Below, piece after piece: positions 28,438 to 37,230 of a stretch of 64,000 nucleotides of DNA (position 1 is the first letter of the stretch; every line of letters begins with the position of its first letter). The notes beneath the pieces are model-generated. The model was not told the DNA's origin. It was given only the letters and a program-made list of their open reading frames with translations, and ran no database searches. Origin of the DNA: Alloprevotella tannerae ATCC 51259 (GTDB taxonomy: Bacteria; Bacteroidota; Bacteroidia; Bacteroidales; Bacteroidaceae). The translations under genes and the position numbers were made by a program. Where the stretch lies: positions 277,291 through 341,290 of the forward strand of contig NZ_GG700643.1 of NCBI RefSeq assembly GCF_000159995.1, read 5' to 3'.

Positions 28438-28483
28438 TTTACCTATCTTCTGCTCATGCAAAGTTTATATAGGAGAAGTAGGC

Positions 28484-29122
28484 TTATTTTTCTTCGACGT
28501 CTTTCGGTTTTTTCTCCTTCTTTACCAATACGAGGAGGTGAAAGACATAGTCCGTTACCCACTGTTGCGAATAGCCCAGCGCGTGTTGGTAGCGGCGAAC
28601 CGTAAGGGCTGCTTTGTATGCACCGGGATCTTTCCAATCGTTTTTTTCAAGAATGTCTCGCACGGTTTTTTGCGTCATAGCGTAAAGTGCCTTTCGCATA
28701 AAGCCGGGAACGCGAACTTTCCATTTCATCATGTTGCCTGCAAGCATCATCAGCTCTTGAGTAAAGCCCTGAAAATTGAAGAGAAATCCTTGCATTTGGT
28801 TGATGTTCTTACAATTGCGCTTGACGGACTGGTCAATTTCTTTAAAGAAATATTCCGGCATATCGTAGATTTCCATCAGCATCTTTTTGCAACGATTCTT
28901 TTCGGCCAAACCCAGTTTGTTGTTTGCTGTAGGAACGTGCAAGGTTTGCTTAAAAACGCGTAAGTCGGGCAAAGCTGCTAAATTGCTAATGCCCAAATTG
29001 CCAGCCAATACGGCTTGATAATATACGCGAATCAGCGTCATGAAATCTTCCAGACCGCCGAGACGCCACCCTTCATCTTGAGCGGTGGCTTTTCGCTTAA
29101 AGATTTTAGCTAAAAAACTCAT
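28484..29122 (-). CDS. Conserved-type hypothetical protein, mostly helical
   Basis: I do not recognise a named family for this 212-residue protein. It has no signal peptide or clear membrane helix. The N-terminus is basic (FLAKIFKRKAT), the body is alpha-helical with many aromatic residues (ALTVRRYQHALGYSQQWVTDYVFHLLVLV), and the C-terminus is a charged KKEKKPKDVEEK tail. Good codon structure, a strong promoter and full-length openness support a real gene. It is likely cytosolic. Confidence 0.75.
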   Translation of the reverse strand: MSFLAKIFKRKATAQDEGWRLGGLEDFMTLIRVYYQAVLAGNLGISNLAALPDLRVFKQTLHVPTANNKLGLAEKNRCKKMLMEIYDMPEYFFKEIDQSVKRNCKNINQMQGFLFNFQGFTQELMMLAGNMMKWKVRVPGFMRKALYAMTQKTVRDILEKNDWKDPGAYKAALTVRRYQHALGYSQQWVTDYVFHLLVLVKKEKKPKDVEEK

Positions 29123-29139
29123 AATATCATTTTCTTGTG

Positions 29140-29170
29140 CAAAGTTAATGTAAAGTAAAGGAAGGGCAAA
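29140..29170 (-). promoter_or_regulatory. Promoter of the 212-residue hypothetical gene
   Basis: On the minus strand TTTG (29167-29170), 19 bp, then TAACTTTG (29140-29147). Confidence 0.72.
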
Positions 29171-29472
29171 ATAAAACGAACGCTTTGCAGAAAAAGATAA
29201 TGTCTTTTAGGTATCAAAGACGTATAGGAAATGGGGTGGAGTTGGGGCTGATTTCTCGCTTTTAGTGTGCTTTATAATTGTACTTCTGTATATAATAGCT
29301 AAAGATTTTGCCATTATACCGTCGAAAAGTTCGCATATTCGTTTGATAGAGATATGCATACGGTTGCGTAATGAAAAGTTGCGCCCAATTACATCAATAT
29401 TATTTGTGTGTTCTGAAATGTTTTTGAGTTGTCTTGACTTTCTTAAAATGAAATGTTCTTTGATTGATCATT

Positions 29473-29552
29473 GTTTGCTCCCAGCAAACCATTGTTTGGC
29501 GGCAGCAAACTATCGTTTGGTCTCAGCAAACTATCGTTTGGCGCCAGCAAAC
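29473..29552. repeat. Family A intergenic array, locus A3 (80 bp)
   Basis: Right arms CAAAC start at 29485, 29506, 29527 and 29548. All eight arms are perfect. Cores are CTCCCAG, GCGGCAG, GTCTCAG and GCGCCAG. The array lies between the lpd terminator and the promoter of the downstream hypothetical gene. I see no gene in the rest of this 722-bp gap; an ORF spanning the array (29265-29630) is not supported. Confidence 0.92.
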
Positions 29553-29782
29553 GATACAATCCTAAAGATCTCCGTGAGTACAACCCAGCCTTATTTTCTT
29601 AATGGCAAATTGAAAAGAAAGAAGCAATAGCGCTCAGACGATGGATAAAGCTATCATTTTGCTTTAGAGTTTGTAGTACGTGATGAATGAAAGTACTTAC
29701 GTTAGAGGTTTCCTTATGTTCAAGCGTAGCTTTTAAACAAATGGCTCGTAAATCCGGAAACTTCAATGGAATGGGGCGAACA

Positions 29783-29830
29783 CAGAAAATAAAAATCGGG
29801 AAAACGACCTTGCATTTTCCCGATTTTTAT
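29783..29830 (-). terminator. Terminator of the glycine cleavage operon
   Basis: A perfect 14-bp stem (AAAAATCGGGAAAA with TTTTCCCGATTTTT, 10-nt loop), whose minus-strand 3' arm runs on into a T-rich stretch 15 bp after the lpd stop codon. Confidence 0.85.
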
Positions 29831-29844
29831 AGATGATAGTAAGT

Positions 29845-31182
29845 TTATTGCACATTGAGAACAATCTCGCTGAGCGAGGGGTGGGCATGAATCGTGTCCT
29901 TTAATTGTTCGATAGTGCCATTATAGCGCATTAGCATTGTCACTTCGTGGATGAGGTCAGCGGCATGTGCGCCCAAAATGTGTGCGCCCAAAATGTGGCC
30001 TTCCATATCTGCGAGCAATTTTACCGTGCCGTCTTCCGCGTCCATCGTCATTGCTTTTCCGTTGGCGCGATAGAAGGCTTTGTAAGCTTTATATTCGACC
30101 TGCTCTGCCTTAAGTTGTTCCTCGGTCTTTCCAACCATAGCCAATTCCGGTACCGTAAACACTGCTGCCGGAACTAAATCAAGGCGAATGTCGTCCTTCT
30201 TGCCCAGAATGTGGTTCAAAGCGTGGAAACTCTGGAACGTAGCTGCGTGGGCCAATTGCATCAGACCATTGATGTCGCCAACAGCATAGATGTTGGGGAT
30301 GTTGGTCTGGAAGTGCTCGTTGACAGTTACGCCTTTCTTGGTATATTCAATGCCGATGTCGCTGAAGTTCAGCGAGTCGAGATTTGCTCCACGGCCTACG
30401 GCCATCAAAACCAAGTCGCAATCAATGGCAGCCGGCTTTCCTTTTTCTTCAAACGCGACAGTGTAGCCATCTTGCGTAGGTTTTATGCCCGTTGCAGCTG
30501 CTCCTACTTTGAAATTGATACCTTTTTTCTTCAAGCTGGTACGTAGGCGTTTGGCAATGTCTTGATCAAAGAAGGGGAGAACCTCTTTGCAGAACTCGAC
30601 AACCGTAACTTCGCTACCGAAAGCATTGAAGATGGAGGCAAACTCTAAGCCGATAACGCCACCACCTATGACGCAAAGGCGCTTCGGAACTTGAGTCAGG
30701 TCGAGCATTTCTGTAGACGTGACAACGCCTTCACAGTGTGCACCTTCAATAGGTAGGAACTTGGTGACCGAACCTGTAGCTATAATGATGTTGTCAGCTT
30801 GAATTTCTTCTTCGCCAACAAGTATCGTGTGGGCATCTTTGAATTGTGCACGACCATTGATAAGTGTGATGCCCGGCGTTTTCATTAATGCCTCTACAGA
30901 ACTTACTAATTTTCCGACGATTTCATTCTTGCGGGCTACGGCCTTTTGGATGTCGAAGTGGAGTGTATCAAAGCTGATGCCACTCTTTTCCGCTTCACGA
31001 GCTTCTTCCAAAACTTCTGCGCTGTGGCAGAGGGCTTTGGTCGGAATACAGCCAACATTAAGACACGTGCCTCCGCAGGCGTGCTCCTCAATGACGGCCA
31101 CCGTAAGTCCGGAATGAGCCGCTTTGACTGCTGCTTCATAACCGCCGGGGCCTGCTCCGATGATGGTTAAATCGACTTTCAT
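29845..31182 (-). CDS. lpdA: Dihydrolipoyl dehydrogenase (glycine cleavage L-protein)
   Basis: FAD flavoenzyme that reoxidises dihydrolipoyl-GcvH with NAD+. 445 residues: FAD-binding GAGPGG (9-14), redox disulfide Cys40-Cys45 (GGTCLNVGC), NAD-binding GGGVIGLEFAS (~174-184), and C-terminal IHAHPSLSE with the catalytic His/Glu. The start overlaps the gcvPB stop by 4 bp (ATGA), so translation is coupled and the enzyme is dedicated, at least in expression, to the glycine cleavage system. Confidence 0.95.
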   Translation of the reverse strand: MKVDLTIIGAGPGGYEAAVKAAHSGLTVAVIEEHACGGTCLNVGCIPTKALCHSAEVLEEAREAEKSGISFDTLHFDIQKAVARKNEIVGKLVSSVEALMKTPGITLINGRAQFKDAHTILVGEEEIQADNIIIATGSVTKFLPIEGAHCEGVVTSTEMLDLTQVPKRLCVIGGGVIGLEFASIFNAFGSEVTVVEFCKEVLPFFDQDIAKRLRTSLKKKGINFKVGAAATGIKPTQDGYTVAFEEKGKPAAIDCDLVLMAVGRGANLDSLNFSDIGIEYTKKGVTVNEHFQTNIPNIYAVGDINGLMQLAHAATFQSFHALNHILGKKDDIRLDLVPAAVFTVPELAMVGKTEEQLKAEQVEYKAYKAFYRANGKAMTMDAEDGTVKLLADMEGHILGAHILGAHAADLIHEVTMLMRYNGTIEQLKDTIHAHPSLSEIVLNVQ

Positions 31183-32672
31183 TGCTGAGCCTTTAAGTCT
31201 TTGTAGGTAAATAGTGAAGCCTTGACAGCCTTAACGTCATCTAAACGACGAATCGGTGTATTATGCGGTGCGCTCTTGACCAATTCCTTGTTTTCCTTAG
31301 CCTCTTCGGCGATCTTTTTGAGCGTAGCAATAAAGCCGTCAAGCGTTTCTTTGCTTTCGTCTTCAGTAGGTTCGATCATCATAGCCTCGTGGAAAAGGAG
31401 AGGGAAATAAATCGTAGGAGCATGATAGCCGTAATCAAGCAAACGCTTCGCAACATCTAAGGTCTTAACATAATCTGCTGAGTCGCGCGGACCTGCATAT
31501 TCCTCTTTCATTCCGTCGAAAACAAACTCATGCTTGCAAATTCCCTCAATCGGCAAATTATAATGCGACTTGAGGCACTCTTTGATATAGTTTGCATTTA
31601 AAACGGAGAGTTTGCCGGCCATAGCAATGTGATCTCGTCCGATCGTAAGCAGATAAGCGCAAGCGCGAATCAAAATGCCATAATTGCCTAATGCGGAAGA
31701 AATGCTTCCGAGAGCAGATTCTTTTATGGTTTGCTTGTACGTTCCGCCTTTTTCTTCGCATACAACGGGGTTGGGGAGGAATTCTTCTAATCCTTTTCCA
31801 ACACCTACAGGGCCTGCACCCGGACCACCACCGCCGTGAGGCGTGGAGAATGTCTTATGTAAATTGAGGTGTAGTACGTCAAAACCCATATCTCCTGGGC
31901 GGCAAACGCCTAAGATGGGGTTGAAGTTTGCACCATCATAATACATTAAACCGCCACACTCGTGTACCAATTGTGCAATCTGCGGAATTTGCGTCTCAAA
32001 GATACCTAAAGTGTTGGGGTTGGTCATCATCATACCGGCAATGTCGTCTCCCAAAAGCGGCTTCAGGTCCTCTACATCGACAGTGCCTTGTGCCGTACTT
32101 TTCACCGTAATTACTTCTAAACCACAAACAGCAGCACTGGCGGGATTTGTGCCGTGTGCTGAGTCAGGTACAATGATCTTTGTACGCTTTGTTTCCCCAC
32201 GCTTTTCGTGATAAGCACGAATAACCATTAAGCCCGTTAACTCTCCGTGAGCGCCGGCGTATGGATTCAGCGTGAAGCGCTCCATACCCGTTACTTCAGA
32301 GAGGATTTTTTGCGTCTTGTCGTAGAGTTCTAAAGCTCCTTGAACCGTATAATCAGGCTGAAGTGGGTGCAAATTGGTAAATCCGGGGAGTGCTGCCACT
32401 TCATCGTTGATTTTAGGATTGTACTTCATTGTACAACTTCCTAATGGATAGAAGCCTGTGTCAACACCGAAGTTGTTGTTGCTCGCATTTGTGTAATGGC
32501 GCGTCACTGTTAGTTCGTCAACTTCAGGAAGAGCCGGTTGGCTTCCACGTAATAATTGTTGCGGAAGTTGGTCCAAGGAATAGCCTTGTATGTTGTTTTT
32601 CGGAAGTGAATAGCCTTGCCTGCCTGGATTGGACAGTTCGAATATCAGTTTTCCGTAATATGTGTTGTTCAT
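31179..32672 (-). CDS. gcvPB: Glycine dehydrogenase (decarboxylating) subunit 2
   Basis: The PLP-binding half of a split P-protein; with subunit 1 it decarboxylates glycine and passes the aminomethyl group to GcvH. 497 residues, with the PLP lysine at Lys273 in LNLHKTFSTPHGGGGPG. The glycine-rich loop after it and SAHGTNPASA (171-180) are diagnostic. It begins 10 bp after gcvPA and overlaps lpd. Confidence 0.96.
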   Translation of the reverse strand: MNNTYYGKLIFELSNPGRQGYSLPKNNIQGYSLDQLPQQLLRGSQPALPEVDELTVTRHYTNASNNNFGVDTGFYPLGSCTMKYNPKINDEVAALPGFTNLHPLQPDYTVQGALELYDKTQKILSEVTGMERFTLNPYAGAHGELTGLMVIRAYHEKRGETKRTKIIVPDSAHGTNPASAAVCGLEVITVKSTAQGTVDVEDLKPLLGDDIAGMMMTNPNTLGIFETQIPQIAQLVHECGGLMYYDGANFNPILGVCRPGDMGFDVLHLNLHKTFSTPHGGGGPGAGPVGVGKGLEEFLPNPVVCEEKGGTYKQTIKESALGSISSALGNYGILIRACAYLLTIGRDHIAMAGKLSVLNANYIKECLKSHYNLPIEGICKHEFVFDGMKEEYAGPRDSADYVKTLDVAKRLLDYGYHAPTIYFPLLFHEAMMIEPTEDESKETLDGFIATLKKIAEEAKENKELVKSAPHNTPIRRLDDVKAVKASLFTYKDLKAQQ

Positions 32673-32682
32673 AACGAAAGGT

Positions 32683-33999
32683 TTAGAGAGCTAATTGAAT
32701 GAATGTATCCAGTTCTTCCTTGCTGCGCTTTTCTGTTACAGCTATGAGCAATTTATCTTCGCCCACGGGAACGCCGGGAAGGATGCCTGCTTCGATCATC
32801 TTTGCCTGAAGAGCTTGCAGGTCACCTTTGTAGCGTACAATAAACTCATTTAAGAAAGGCTGATCGTATACTTTTTCAAACTTACTCGTCTCAAGTAGTT
32901 TGTTATATAGATAATGTGCGCCGGCAAAGCCTGTTTCGTTTACTTCTTTTAGGCCCTTTGCACTCATCATGCTAAGATACATTGCTACGTAAAGACACAT
33001 AACGCCTTGAGCTGTGCATATATTTGATGTGGCGTGCTCGCGGCGGATGTGTTGTTCGCGGGCTTGAAGCGTTAAAACGAAGCAACGTTCTCCGTTAGCG
33101 TCAGTTGTTGCACCGACAAGGCGTCCCGGCATTTTTCTAACGTGTGCTTTTGTTGTGCAGAGGTATCCTATGTAGGGGCCGCCAAAATTTAATGGCAAGC
33201 CTAAGCTTTGCGCTTCGCCACAAGCGATATCTGCTCCCCATTCGCCCGGAGTCTTTAAGACTGAAAGCGTGGATGCGATGGTGTTGATTACGAACAAGGC
33301 TTTGTTTGAATGGCACAAGTCTGCGAGACCGCTGAAGTCTTCTACGATACCATAGAAGTTGGGTTGTGCAACGATAACTCCGGCTACGTCTTTTTCTTGT
33401 TCAAAGCGTGCTGTGATAGCCTCTTTGTCTGTGATACCATCTTTGGCCGGAATTACTTCTAAGTTGATTCCGTGGTACTTTGCGTAGGTTTTAACTACAG
33501 CAATCGTCCTTGGATCAAATGTTTCACTGATGAGGACCGTATTTTTCTTCTTTGCAGAGTTTACACACATCAGCATTGCTTCTGCTGTTGCTGTTGCGCC
33601 GTCATACATAGAAGCGTTTGAAACATCCATTCCCGTAAGTTCAGCCATCATTGTCTGATACTCGAAAATGTATTGTAAAGTTCCTTGTGAGATTTCCGCT
33701 TGATACGGCGTGTAAGATGTCGCAAATTCGGAGCGAGATGCAATATAAGGAATCAAGCTCGGTTGGTAGTGATCATAAGCTCCGGCGCCGGCGAAGCAAA
33801 TCAATTGCTGATTTTTGTTTGCCAGTCTTTGGAACTCTTTGCGAACTTCTAATTCCGATTGTGCTTCGGGAATGTCAAGCTCGCGTTTTAGTTTTAATTC
33901 TTCAGGCACTTCTGCGTAAAGTTCATCGAGCGAATTGACGCCGATCACTTTAAGCATTTCCTGAATATCATTGTCTGTATGCGGGAAAAACTTAAACAT
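32683..33999 (-). CDS. gcvPA: Glycine dehydrogenase (decarboxylating) subunit 1
   Basis: 438 residues matching the N-terminal half of the P-protein: FAGAGAYDHYQPSLIPYIASRSEFATSYTPYQ is the family signature region (~70-100, quoted by its segments GAYDHY and TSYTPYQ), with YDGATATAEA later. It lacks the PLP lysine, as expected for this subunit. Split P-proteins are typical of Firmicutes and archaea and of some Bacteroidota, whereas E. coli has a single ~950-residue protein. It is separated from gcvH by 62 bp that contain a hairpin. Confidence 0.95.
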   Translation of the reverse strand: MFKFFPHTDNDIQEMLKVIGVNSLDELYAEVPEELKLKRELDIPEAQSELEVRKEFQRLANKNQQLICFAGAGAYDHYQPSLIPYIASRSEFATSYTPYQAEISQGTLQYIFEYQTMMAELTGMDVSNASMYDGATATAEAMLMCVNSAKKKNTVLISETFDPRTIAVVKTYAKYHGINLEVIPAKDGITDKEAITARFEQEKDVAGVIVAQPNFYGIVEDFSGLADLCHSNKALFVINTIASTLSVLKTPGEWGADIACGEAQSLGLPLNFGGPYIGYLCTTKAHVRKMPGRLVGATTDANGERCFVLTLQAREQHIRREHATSNICTAQGVMCLYVAMYLSMMSAKGLKEVNETGFAGAHYLYNKLLETSKFEKVYDQPFLNEFIVRYKGDLQALQAKMIEAGILPGVPVGEDKLLIAVTEKRSKEELDTFIQLAL

Positions 34000-34009
34000 A
34001 GTTGTGTAA

Positions 34010-34050
34010 AAGAATTAGGCCAATTAACGGAAAGTTGATAATTGGCCTAA
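34010..34050 (-). terminator. Hairpin inside the glycine cleavage operon, between gcvH and gcvPA
   Basis: A perfect 12-bp stem (TTAGGCCAATTA with TAATTGGCCTAA) is followed on the minus strand by TCTTTT. It could be a partial terminator or a processing or stabilising hairpin that favours gcvT-gcvH over gcvP. Function is inferred. Confidence 0.55.
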
Positions 34051-34061
34051 TGTGTTGTGGG

Positions 34062-34439
34062 TTATTTGCAAATTTCTTTGTAATCGCTCACGCTCATCAG
34101 GTCGTTAAGCTCTTGCGGGTTTGTGAGTTTTACTTTTACAATCCAATTCTCGAAAGCATCCTCATTTAATAATTCCGGATTATCTTCGAGTTGTTCATTG
34201 ATAGCGACTACTTCACCTGAAACGGGAGAGGTTAAATCGCTCGCAGCTTTTACGCTTTCTACGGCTCCGAAGTTTTCTCCGGCGCTGATTTCGTCTCCTT
34301 CACTCGGCATATCTACATATACGACGCTACCCAATTGGCTTTGCGCGTAGTCTGTTATACCTAAGTATGCGAATTCTCCTTCTACTTTGACGTATTCGTG
34401 TGATTCACTGTAATACAGTCCGTCAATAAATTTTGCCAT
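34062..34439 (-). CDS. gcvH: Glycine cleavage system H protein
   Basis: 125-residue lipoyl carrier that shuttles the aminomethyl group between P-, T- and L-proteins. The lipoylated lysine is Lys64 in ESVKAASDLTSPVSGEV. Length and start (MAKFIDGLYYSESHEYV) are normal. It lies 21 bp after gcvT. Confidence 0.97.
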   Translation of the reverse strand: MAKFIDGLYYSESHEYVKVEGEFAYLGITDYAQSQLGSVVYVDMPSEGDEISAGENFGAVESVKAASDLTSPVSGEVVAINEQLEDNPELLNEDAFENWIVKVKLTNPQELNDLMSVSDYKEICK

Positions 34440-34460
34440 AATGATTTAGTTGCTTATTGA

Positions 34461-35546
34461 TTATTTTTTATAACTCTTTTGATAGAAGCGTTTTTTTACG
34501 ACCGTTCCGTTATGGAGGCGGTTGTGTATTTTTACTTGCAATTCTGTTCCAAGTTTAGCTGCGCTGATGTCAACTAAAGCCATACAGATGCTTTTGCCTG
34601 TTGAAATAGAGCGGTAGCCCGTTGTGATTTCTCCTACAACCTTTCCGTCTTTCTCCACTTCGTAACCGTGGCGAGGTATTGCGCGAGAAGCTAACTCAAT
34701 ACCTACGACTTTTTTCTCTACGCCTTCTGCTTTTTGCTTTGCGCAAGCCTCCTTGCCGATAAACTCTTCTTTATCCAACTTCACAAACATGCTCAAGCCG
34801 GACATAACCGGAGAAATTTCGGGTGACAATTCATCACCATAAAGCGGCAATCCAACTTCAAAACGAAGCGTATCGCGACAGCCTAAGCCGCAAGGTTGAA
34901 CACCGGCAGCAATCAGTTTGTCCCAGCACTCTATGATAAAATCATGATTACCGTAGAGTTCGAAGCCGTCCTCGCCCGTGTAGCCGGTGCGAGAAAGGAT
35001 TGCGGGCACCTCGTTGTTATCTAAAGTTTTGAAAGTATAGAAAGCAAGGTCTTTACACTCAAGACCAAGTACACTTCCTACGATTTCCTCTGCTTCAGGG
35101 CCTTGTATTGCTAATTGGCCATAGCTTTCGCTCAAGTTCTTTGTTGTTACATTGAAGCCCTTTGCTTGTTCTTCGATCCAAGCATAGTCCTTGTCAATGT
35201 TCGCGGCGTTGATGACCAACAAGAAATCTTGCTCGCCATTCTTGTAGACCAGCAAATCGTCGACTGTGCCTCCATTCGGGTAGAGCATCATGCCATAGAA
35301 AACGCTGCCAATCGTAGCGCTTTTAATGTCATTCGTAAATATGTGCTGAACGTAGCGTTCTGCTTCTTCGCCGGTCACGCTTACTTCGCCCATGTGCGAA
35401 ACATCAAACACGCCCACCTTTTGGCGGACAGCGTTGTGTTCTGTAGTGATGTCCGAATAGTAGAGCGGCATGTCAAAACCTCCAAAAGGCACCATATTAG
35501 CGCCTAATGCGACGTGGCGATCGTGTAAACAAGTGATTTTATCCAT
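34461..35546 (-). CDS. gcvT: Glycine cleavage system T protein (aminomethyltransferase)
   Basis: Transfers the C1 unit from aminomethyl-GcvH to tetrahydrofolate and releases ammonia. 361 residues, with VGVFDVSHMGE (44-54) and the catalytic aspartate region GGTVDDLLVY (Asp96/Asp97). The C-terminal barrel KKRFYQKSYKK end is normal. It begins 19 bp after lplA and precedes gcvH by 21 bp. Confidence 0.96.
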   Translation of the reverse strand: MDKITCLHDRHVALGANMVPFGGFDMPLYYSDITTEHNAVRQKVGVFDVSHMGEVSVTGEEAERYVQHIFTNDIKSATIGSVFYGMMLYPNGGTVDDLLVYKNGEQDFLLVINAANIDKDYAWIEEQAKGFNVTTKNLSESYGQLAIQGPEAEEIVGSVLGLECKDLAFYTFKTLDNNEVPAILSRTGYTGEDGFELYGNHDFIIECWDKLIAAGVQPCGLGCRDTLRFEVGLPLYGDELSPEISPVMSGLSMFVKLDKEEFIGKEACAKQKAEGVEKKVVGIELASRAIPRHGYEVEKDGKVVGEITTGYRSISTGKSICMALVDISAAKLGTELQVKIHNRLHNGTVVKKRFYQKSYKK

Positions 35547-35565
35547 AGTATAATTAGTTTATTGA

Positions 35566-36606
35566 TTACGTATTCTTTTCGTTTATATTGTGAAATAAGA
35601 TGTGCAAGACATCTTTTGCTTCCAGTCTGCGTATGTTGGCTTGCGGTTTTAGCTCATTTAGTTTCTCCGTAATCTCTTCTCGTGAAAAGGGGAGTCCGAT
35701 AAGAGCTTCTTGGAAACTTGCTTCGGCCGATTTATCTCCCACCTCGAAGAAGTCGCCACCTAAGCGGAGATCATCTATGATTGAACCGCGCAGCGTAATG
35801 CTAAATTCTACGCGTCCACAACCCTCAATGCGATCGGAGCAAACAGTCGTAGCCTTCGATGTTTGTCCGAAAATCATTTCCTGTGTATAATAAGTAGCCT
35901 CAATCTTTCTGATTTCCGCTAAGTCGTCGACAGTTAATTTAACGCTGCGATCCGTAAGAATCAAGCGCATCTTTTGTCTCAAGACATCAACGCCAAACGG
36001 CAGGTAATCTTTGAGCAAGGCTATTCTGCTACGAACGCTCTTGACGCCTTGCGACTCCAACTTGTCAGGGTCAGGATTTAGTGCGCCAATCATAAGGTCC
36101 ATTTGCGTATCGTGTAGCATCGTGCCGTGCACAATGTTGTGCCGGGCTAAATGGTAAAAAGCATTGCCGCATATTTTTCCACCCCCTTTTAAGGTGATAT
36201 CATTACGCCCGGATACTTCCGTAGGCGCGCCTATACGGTTCAGGCCATCAGATATTTGGTGGACGTAAGCCGTAAAAATAGACTCTACACTTCCTGCCGG
36301 CGTTATAAGGCTGGTCATCAGGTTGCCCCAGTCTGCATAGACTGTTCCGCCTCCGCTTTTTCTGCGCAGTACGTCAATGCCGTGTTGCTTGCAGAAGTCA
36401 AAATTGATCTCTTTGTGCAAGGTCTGATTGCTCCCTAATAGGGCTGTCGGGCCTATTTGCCAAGAAAAGACGTAGTAATCCTCCGGAAAATTTTGAGCAA
36501 TGTATTCTTCGGCGGCAAGATAGAACGCACAACGTTGCCTTTCCGCCTCAGGCGGAAACTCGACGAAGCAAGCCGGAAATATTTTTTGTGCGTTATCCAT
36601 AGACAT
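35566..36606 (-). CDS. lplA: Lipoate-protein ligase A
   Basis: Activates free lipoate with ATP and attaches it to GcvH and other lipoyl domains. 346 residues: RRKSGGGTVYAD (81-92) is the lipoate-binding loop, and GGGKICGNAF holds the conserved lysine Lys144. A C-terminal accessory domain follows (~250-346). Heading the gcv operon, it ties lipoate scavenging to glycine cleavage. Met1 and Met3 are both possible starts; the promoter lies so close that the leader is only about 10-16 nt. Confidence 0.93.
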   Translation of the reverse strand: MSMDNAQKIFPACFVEFPPEAERQRCAFYLAAEEYIAQNFPEDYYVFSWQIGPTALLGSNQTLHKEINFDFCKQHGIDVLRRKSGGGTVYADWGNLMTSLITPAGSVESIFTAYVHQISDGLNRIGAPTEVSGRNDITLKGGGKICGNAFYHLARHNIVHGTMLHDTQMDLMIGALNPDPDKLESQGVKSVRSRIALLKDYLPFGVDVLRQKMRLILTDRSVKLTVDDLAEIRKIEATYYTQEMIFGQTSKATTVCSDRIEGCGRVEFSITLRGSIIDDLRLGGDFFEVGDKSAEASFQEALIGLPFSREEITEKLNELKPQANIRRLEAKDVLHILFHNINEKNT

Positions 36607-36622
36607 CCTTTTGATTCACGAG

Positions 36623-36653
36623 CAAAAATAGGATAAAACATTGAATCTTCCAA
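36623..36653 (-). promoter_or_regulatory. Promoter of the lplA-gcvT-gcvH-gcvPA-gcvPB-lpd operon
   Basis: On the minus strand TTGG (36650-36653), 19 bp, then TATTTTTG (36623-36630). The predicted transcript starts about 10-16 nt before the lplA ATG, which leaves no room for a glycine riboswitch. Confidence 0.7.
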
Positions 36654-37024
36654 GCGAAGTTCTCCTTTATTAAACAAATGTTTTTTCAAGTAGGGTGAGA
36701 CGCCTGTTTTTGGCGTTAGATTGTTTCATTTTGCACGCTTAATTTGGGTCTCGTTGGATTTAAAAACTCTTTATCGGTGGGCTGCGGTGAGAGCGTACGT
36801 GTAGCCTAAAAATTCGGATCTTAAATGCCTAACTCTATACGTGGAGGAATTTTTCTCCTATCGTGCAGTAGATTAAAAGTATATGTTGTTAACTCTCAAC
36901 TATGCTTCTATATAAAACGAAAAGAGTTTTCGCGTAAAAACGAACAGTTAAAAATCCGATTTTTTTATGCCAAAAGAGGTGCTGAAAACCTTAAGATAAT
37001 TGTAGGAGCGCAACGGTTTTGCTT

Positions 37025-37108
37025 GTACTGTCGTGAAAGAACGTTCGTGCGCTCACGATGGTACAGCTCTACGCTCGTGAGAGGACGTTCGTACGCTCAC
37101 GATAACAG
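37025..37108. repeat. Family B intergenic array, locus B2 (84 bp)
   Basis: Hexamers alternate in orientation: TCGTGA at 37031, TCACGA at 37053, TCGTGA at 37075, TCACGA at 37097, an exact 22-bp period. Flanking arms include GTAC at 37025-37028, 37061-37064 and 37091-37094. The array lies between the Nudix gene's terminator and the lplA promoter. The rest of the gap (36654-37024, 37109-37195) shows no supported gene. Confidence 0.87.
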
Positions 37109-37195
37109 GCAGCAATGTCTTATCGTAGCAACTTAAAACTTGAAGCCGCTGATTCTTTTTCCCAGACATTCTAATGTGAAGTCGAGTGGTAGGCA

Positions 37196-37230
37196 TAAAA
37201 AGCAAGCTGCCTATAATAGGGCAGCTTGCT
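37196..37230 (-). terminator. Terminator overlapping the 3' end of the Nudix gene
   Basis: An 11-bp stem (AGCAAGCTGCC with GGCAGCTTGCT) followed on the minus strand by TTTTTATG. The stop codon falls at the base of the loop, so the last codons form one arm. Confidence 0.8.

Noticed and set aside
36607-36800. Glycine riboswitch upstream of the gcv operon
   Set aside because: The promoter lies within 25 bp of the start codon, and I see no glycine aptamer-like paired structure upstream.
36825-37136. 103-codon + strand ORF in the lplA-Nudix gap
   Set aside because: Its second half is the family B array translated, and composition is unlike neighbouring genes.
36600-37210. Insertion sequence or mobile-element remnants in the long spacers
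   Set aside because: No transposase fragments, target duplications or long terminal repeats were visible in any gap. The one inverted-end element (1763-1872) contains phased repeats instead of coding remnants.
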